A stretch of DNA of 16,863 nt, from positions 1-16,863 of the forward strand of contig DHSR01000001.1 in NCBI GenBank assembly GCA_002410555.1, read 5' to 3'. The translations under genes and the position numbers were made by a program. Source of the stretch: Bacteroidales bacterium UBA5281. Lineage in GTDB: Bacteria > Bacteroidota > Bacteroidia > Bacteroidales > Lentimicrobiaceae. The notes below the pieces were generated by a model. It was not told the DNA's origin. It saw nothing but the letters and a program-made list of their open reading frames with translations, and made no database searches. Below, in pieces: positions 13,728-16,863 of this stretch. The first letter of the stretch is position 1. Each line of letters starts with the position of its first letter.

Positions 13728-14579
13728 ATGAAAACCATCATTTCAGCCATTGATTTCTCTGACTGTTCCATCAATGCCCTGGAACATGCATTGAGTATTG
13801 CGCGCAAGTCATCTTCCGATCTGCAAATGGTTTGGGTAAACAATCCCAATACGACCAAAACCATTCTCAGTTCCGATTTATCCGACGATTTGCTCGAAGA
13901 AGTGGAGCGGCAATTTAACAGGCTAATTACCAAATATCAGCCTGAAATGCCTGATAATAAACTTGATTTTGTGATCAGAGAAGGCAAAGTCTATAAAGAA
14001 CTCGTTGCTCAGGCTACAGAGAGCAATGCCTGGCTATTGGTGGCTGGCACCCATGGTTCCTCTGGATTTGAAGAGTTCTGGATAGGAAGCAATGCCAATC
14101 GCATTGTTTCAGCAGCCCCTTGCCCGGTAATCACTATACGGGCCGGCATTTCGGTAAACAGGGATTTAAAGAAAATAGTAATGCCCATGGACAGCACCAT
14201 GGAAACACGGCAAAAAGTACCCATGACATGCTCTCTGGCCCGAATGTTTGATGCCGAGGTGCATATATTGGCCATGTACACTACCAATGTACAGAATGTG
14301 AGAAGCACTGTATTGAGCTATTCAAAACAGGCTGCCAAATATATGAAAGAGCGGGATGTCCGTCATTTTATCGTAGAACTGGAAGCCGACAATCTGGCTA
14401 CTTCCGTTATGGATTATGCCAGGGAATCTGAGGCAAACATGATTAGCATCATGACCGAGCAGGAAAAATCTACCAGCAACCTTTGGTTAGGTCCTTATGC
14501 CCAACAAATGGTTCATCACTCTCCCATTCCTGTACTTAGCATTCATGCTGCTGAAATCAATATTTCATTAGGATATTAA
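13728..14579 (+). CDS. Tandem-domain universal stress protein (UspA family), copy 2
   Basis: This paralogue of the 12280 gene is also 283 residues long and shares its architecture. Domain 1 starts MKTIISAIDFS and carries the ATP signature in GTHGSSGFEEFWIGS (Gly107, Gly110, Gly120, Ser121). Domain 2 starts IVMPMDSTMETRQKVP and has the degenerate segment IMTEQEKSTSNLWLGPYAQQMV, nearly the same as in copy 1. The best-conserved parts between the copies are the nucleotide-binding loops and the C-terminal LGPYAQQMV.HSPIPVLSI; the helices of domain 1 (about 40-80) have diverged. This fits an old tandem duplication rather than a recent one. It is probably a single-gene unit with its own promoter, ended by the strong hairpin at 14612-14648. 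Confidence 0.92.
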   Translation: MKTIISAIDFSDCSINALEHALSIARKSSSDLQMVWVNNPNTTKTILSSDLSDDLLEEVERQFNRLITKYQPEMPDNKLDFVIREGKVYKELVAQATESNAWLLVAGTHGSSGFEEFWIGSNANRIVSAAPCPVITIRAGISVNRDLKKIVMPMDSTMETRQKVPMTCSLARMFDAEVHILAMYTTNVQNVRSTVLSYSKQAAKYMKERDVRHFIVELEADNLATSVMDYARESEANMISIMTEQEKSTSNLWLGPYAQQMVHHSPIPVLSIHAAEINISLGY

Positions 14580-14611
14580 TGCACACACATCTGAATCACA
14601 CACTTCAATAC

Positions 14612-14648
14612 AAAATCGCCCTGCAAATTATTGCAGGGCGATTTTTTT
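14612..14648 (+). terminator. Strong Rho-independent terminator, probably bidirectional
   Basis: A perfect 15-bp stem, AAAATCGCCCTGCAA (14612-14626) with TTGCAGGGCGATTTT (14631-14645), encloses an ATTA loop and is followed by more T residues to 14648. It lies between the convergent second usp gene and the aldolase gene. Read on the minus strand it also ends in a run of four T, so it may serve both. Confidence 0.92.
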
Positions 14649-14668
14649 AACCAAACAGAAAAAATCAA

Positions 14669-15751
14669 TCAACAACGATTCAGGTTATTGAGGTCTTCAA
14701 AAGCAATTTTCAAACGTGCAATCATATTTTTCTGGGCTTCGTTGATCCATTTGCGCGGATCATAATACTTCTTGTTGGGTTTGTCATCTCCTTCAGGATT
14801 ACCAATCTGACTCTGAAGAAAACCTTCATTTTTCTTATAATAATTCTTCACCCCTTCCCAGGTCGCCCATTGCGTATCGGTATCAATATTCATTTTTACA
14901 ACGCCATAAGAAATAGCTTCCCGAATTTCTTCGCGACTCGAACCTGAACCACCGTGAAATACAAAGTTCACCGGTTTTTCAACAGTATTGTATTTCTTTT
15001 GAATATATTCCTGAGAATTTTTCAGAATAATGGGTTGAAGTTTAACATTTCCGGGTTTATATACTCCATGCACGTTTCCAAACGAGGCAGCAATGGTAAA
15101 TTTATCACTTACCTTCATCAGCTCATCATAGGCATAAGCTACATCGGCAGGCTGGCTGTATAATTTAGAACTGTCCACATCGGTGTTATCAACGCCATCC
15201 TCTTCACCTCCGGTCACCCCCAGTTCAATTTCGAGTGTCATTCCCATCTTACTCATACGTTCCAGGTATTTTTTACTGATGGCAACATTATCTTCCAATG
15301 ATTCTTCGGACAAATCAAGCATATGGGAACTAAAAAGGGGCTTTCCTGTTTCTTTATAATACTTTTCACCTTCAGTGAGCAGGCCGTCAATCCAGGGAAG
15401 CAGTTTTTTAGCTGCATGATCGGTATGCAAAATTACCGGCACACCATACATTTTCGCAAGCAGATGAATGTGTTTTGCGCCTGACACTGCACCCGCAATG
15501 GCAGCCTGTTCGTTTTCATTGCTTAAGAATTTACCTGCATAAAAATGTGCTCCCCCATTCGAGAACTGAATGATAACCGGTGAATTGACCTCTTTGGCCG
15601 CCTGCAGCACTGCATTTATAGAATCGGTGCCTATTACGTTTACAGCAGGCAATGCAAAGCCATTGGCGCGGGCTATGCGGAAAACCTCCTGAACATCATT
15701 CCCAGTGACCACACCGGCTTTAACTTTATCAAATATTTTTTCTGACATCAT
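14669..15751 (-). CDS. fbaA: Class II fructose-bisphosphate aldolase (FbaA type)
   Basis: This zinc-dependent aldolase interconverts fructose 1,6-bisphosphate with dihydroxyacetone phosphate and glyceraldehyde 3-phosphate in glycolysis and gluconeogenesis. It is the class IIA (E. coli FbaA-like) form, 360 residues. Visible features are LHTDHAAKKLLPW with catalytic Asp111 and zinc ligand His112, LEIELGVTGGEEDGVDN with Glu174, GNVHGVY with zinc ligand His228, FHGGSGS with ligand His266, and the substrate-binding NIDTDTQWATW. All key residues are present. The start is a double ATG (15751 or 15748). A -7 box lies 43 nt upstream, back to back with one for the divergent eIF-2B-like gene. The gene stands alone in its transcription unit. 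Confidence 0.97.
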   Translation of the reverse strand: MMSEKIFDKVKAGVVTGNDVQEVFRIARANGFALPAVNVIGTDSINAVLQAAKEVNSPVIIQFSNGGAHFYAGKFLSNENEQAAIAGAVSGAKHIHLLAKMYGVPVILHTDHAAKKLLPWIDGLLTEGEKYYKETGKPLFSSHMLDLSEESLEDNVAISKKYLERMSKMGMTLEIELGVTGGEEDGVDNTDVDSSKLYSQPADVAYAYDELMKVSDKFTIAASFGNVHGVYKPGNVKLQPIILKNSQEYIQKKYNTVEKPVNFVFHGGSGSSREEIREAISYGVVKMNIDTDTQWATWEGVKNYYKKNEGFLQSQIGNPEGDDKPNKKYYDPRKWINEAQKNMIARLKIAFEDLNNLNRC

Positions 15752-15794
15752 AATGAATTGTTATTTTAGGTTTGTAGAGTTTACATTATCTTCG

Positions 15795-15802
15795 CAAAGA
15801 TA
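15795..15802 (-). promoter_or_regulatory. -7 element for the aldolase gene
   Basis: On the minus strand TATCTTTG matches TAnnTTTG and lies 43 nt before the aldolase ATG, giving a leader of about 35-40 nt. It is separated by only 2 nt from an opposite-facing box on the plus strand. Confidence 0.5.
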
Positions 15803-15804
15803 TA

Positions 15805-15812
15805 TAATTTTG
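15805..15812 (+). promoter_or_regulatory. -7 element for the eIF-2B-like gene
   Basis: On the plus strand TAATTTTG matches TAnnTTTG and lies 79 nt before the ATG at 15892. It would give a leader of about 70 nt, the longest predicted in this window for a gene with a clear box. The leader contains a 7-codon open frame (15840-15863). Confidence 0.4.
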
Positions 15813-15891
15813 AGGTTACCGGTGAGTTTACACTTATCTATGGATTGCAGGAGCACCATTTAATATCTGATTATCAATTAAATGAAAACTT

Positions 15892-16764
15892 ATGTCGTTT
15901 GAATTAAAAATCAAAGAAATCATATCGGACAATTATTCCGGATCGGCTGCCCTGCTGGAAAAAGTTATCAGAAGCATCCAAACTTATGTTAACCATCAAG
16001 AGATTGATCCGGATTATTTGTGGGAAAACCTGAATAATATAACTACTCACTTCCCTGATCTTGCAGTAATACATCACTTTTTACAGCAATTTCTGAATCT
16101 GCTGGATGACCTGGAACAGCGTGGAGCCGACAAAAACCATATGGCTATTGGAATAGAATTATTTGTTAAAAACTATATATCAGAATGGAAAGACAGTATG
16201 GGACAAGCGGCTGAGCGCATGGCACGCAGGGTAAAATTCCAGCATAAAAAGATTCTGGTACACAGCAATAGCTCCAGCATTCATGTCTTGTTTGAGCATC
16301 TTGCCCTGCATAACATTTTCCCTACAGTTTATCAAACCATGTCAGGGCCTGTTTTTGAAGGTAAATTGCAGGCAAGAGCCCTTTCTGATCTGGGTTGTAA
16401 GGTGCGGTTTATCAATGAAGCCGCAGTAGGTCGCTTTATTGATGAAATTGATTTTGCGGTAGTAGGCGCCGATAATGTTTTTACCGATGGGTTCACCAAT
16501 AAGATAGGGACATATCCCATCGCTCTGGTATGCAGGGAAGCAGCTAAACCTTTCTATGTCATCTGCGATTCCCGAAAGCGTTCTCCCATCGATTTTAAAA
16601 GCCGGGTAAATCCGGTATTTGAACCGGGGAAACCATCGGAAGAACTCTGGAAAAATGCTCCAACAGCCATTACTCCTGAAAATTATTATTTTGAATTCAC
16701 TCCTCGCCGGCTGGTAAATATTTATTTTTTTGATGATACCTGGTGGGAGATAAATGAAGAATAG
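15892..16764 (+). CDS. eIF-2B alpha/beta/delta-like protein (IF-2B superfamily)
   Basis: This belongs to the superfamily that includes eukaryotic eIF-2B regulatory subunits, methylthioribose-1-phosphate isomerase and ribose-1,5-bisphosphate isomerase. Residues 1 to about 110 form the helical N-terminal region. The Rossmann-like part carries VHSNSSS (123-129), SGPVFEGKLQARAL (151-164), VVGADNVFTDG (190-200), NKIGTY (203-208) and CDSRKRSP. The Asp of GAD is kept, but the position that holds the catalytic Cys in the sugar-phosphate isomerases (CN-S/G) is Ser here (HSNSSS). It may bind a phosphorylated sugar or nucleotide without being a standard isomerase. Involvement in translation initiation is not supported in bacteria despite the common name. 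It is transcribed away from the aldolase, which hints at a link to sugar phosphate metabolism only by position. Confidence 0.8.
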   Translation: MSFELKIKEIISDNYSGSAALLEKVIRSIQTYVNHQEIDPDYLWENLNNITTHFPDLAVIHHFLQQFLNLLDDLEQRGADKNHMAIGIELFVKNYISEWKDSMGQAAERMARRVKFQHKKILVHSNSSSIHVLFEHLALHNIFPTVYQTMSGPVFEGKLQARALSDLGCKVRFINEAAVGRFIDEIDFAVVGADNVFTDGFTNKIGTYPIALVCREAAKPFYVICDSRKRSPIDFKSRVNPVFEPGKPSEELWKNAPTAITPENYYFEFTPRRLVNIYFFDDTWWEINEE

Positions 16765-16863
16765 ACACATTGGCACAATTCACCGGTTTAACCCATCCGA
16801 TCCTGGAAACAGCCAAAAGACTATAATTGGAAGGGGATTTAAAATCGAGTAGGAAGGTAGGGA

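Noticed and set aside
15840..15863. Seven-codon open frame in the leader of the eIF-2B-like gene
   Set aside because: A frame this short is expected by chance. It shows no regulatory codon bias and no attenuator-like hairpin pair follows it.
16765..16863. TGGCACA at the window end as a sigma-54 promoter
   Set aside because: No TTGC-like -12 element follows at the required distance, and the downstream gene lies outside the window.

Overview
The window reads as ordinary chromosomal DNA from a member of the Bacteroidota, probably class Bacteroidia. The evidence is a DAHP synthase with chorismate mutase fused at its C-terminus, an outer-membrane protein joining thrombospondin type 3 repeats to an OmpA domain, tandem-domain universal stress proteins of the Bacteroidota type, and repeated matches to the phylum's -7 promoter element TAnnTTTG just upstream of genes. 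I see no transposase, integrase, phage gene, CRISPR array, tRNA or rRNA.

Layout. 62-2368 (+): DAHP synthase/chorismate mutase (entry to aromatic amino acid synthesis), then the ribosome-associated GTPase HflX. 2369-2821: a long gap holding a promoter-like element and a doubtful 115-codon ORF. 2822-5095 (+): a large outer-membrane/periplasmic OmpA-family protein with six 27-residue calcium-binding type repeats. 5096-5427: a structured non-coding stretch ending in a clear Rho-independent terminator. 5428-5988 (+): a small P-loop kinase-like protein. 6007-12115 (-): four co-directional genes, in transcription order ruvB (Holliday junction helicase), queG (queuosine synthesis), an arginine deiminase and a double-length M16 metallopeptidase. 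12280-14579 (+): two paralogous 283-residue universal stress proteins flanking a secreted SPOR-domain protein. 14669-15751 (-): class II fructose-bisphosphate aldolase, convergent with the second stress protein and separated from it by a perfect terminator hairpin. 15892-16764 (+): an eIF-2B alpha/beta/delta-like protein diverging from the aldolase. The last 99 bases hold nothing I can identify.

The genes do not form one pathway; most are housekeeping. The unit that looks most like an accessory module is usp-SPOR-usp. The most informative non-coding signals are three genes whose -7 box ends exactly 4 nt before the start codon (probable leaderless mRNAs), a matched variant box at identical spacing before both usp genes, a back-to-back divergent promoter pair at 15795-15812, and the folded region before the 5302-5341 terminator. 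I did not find a convincing novel defence or mobile system and do not claim one.
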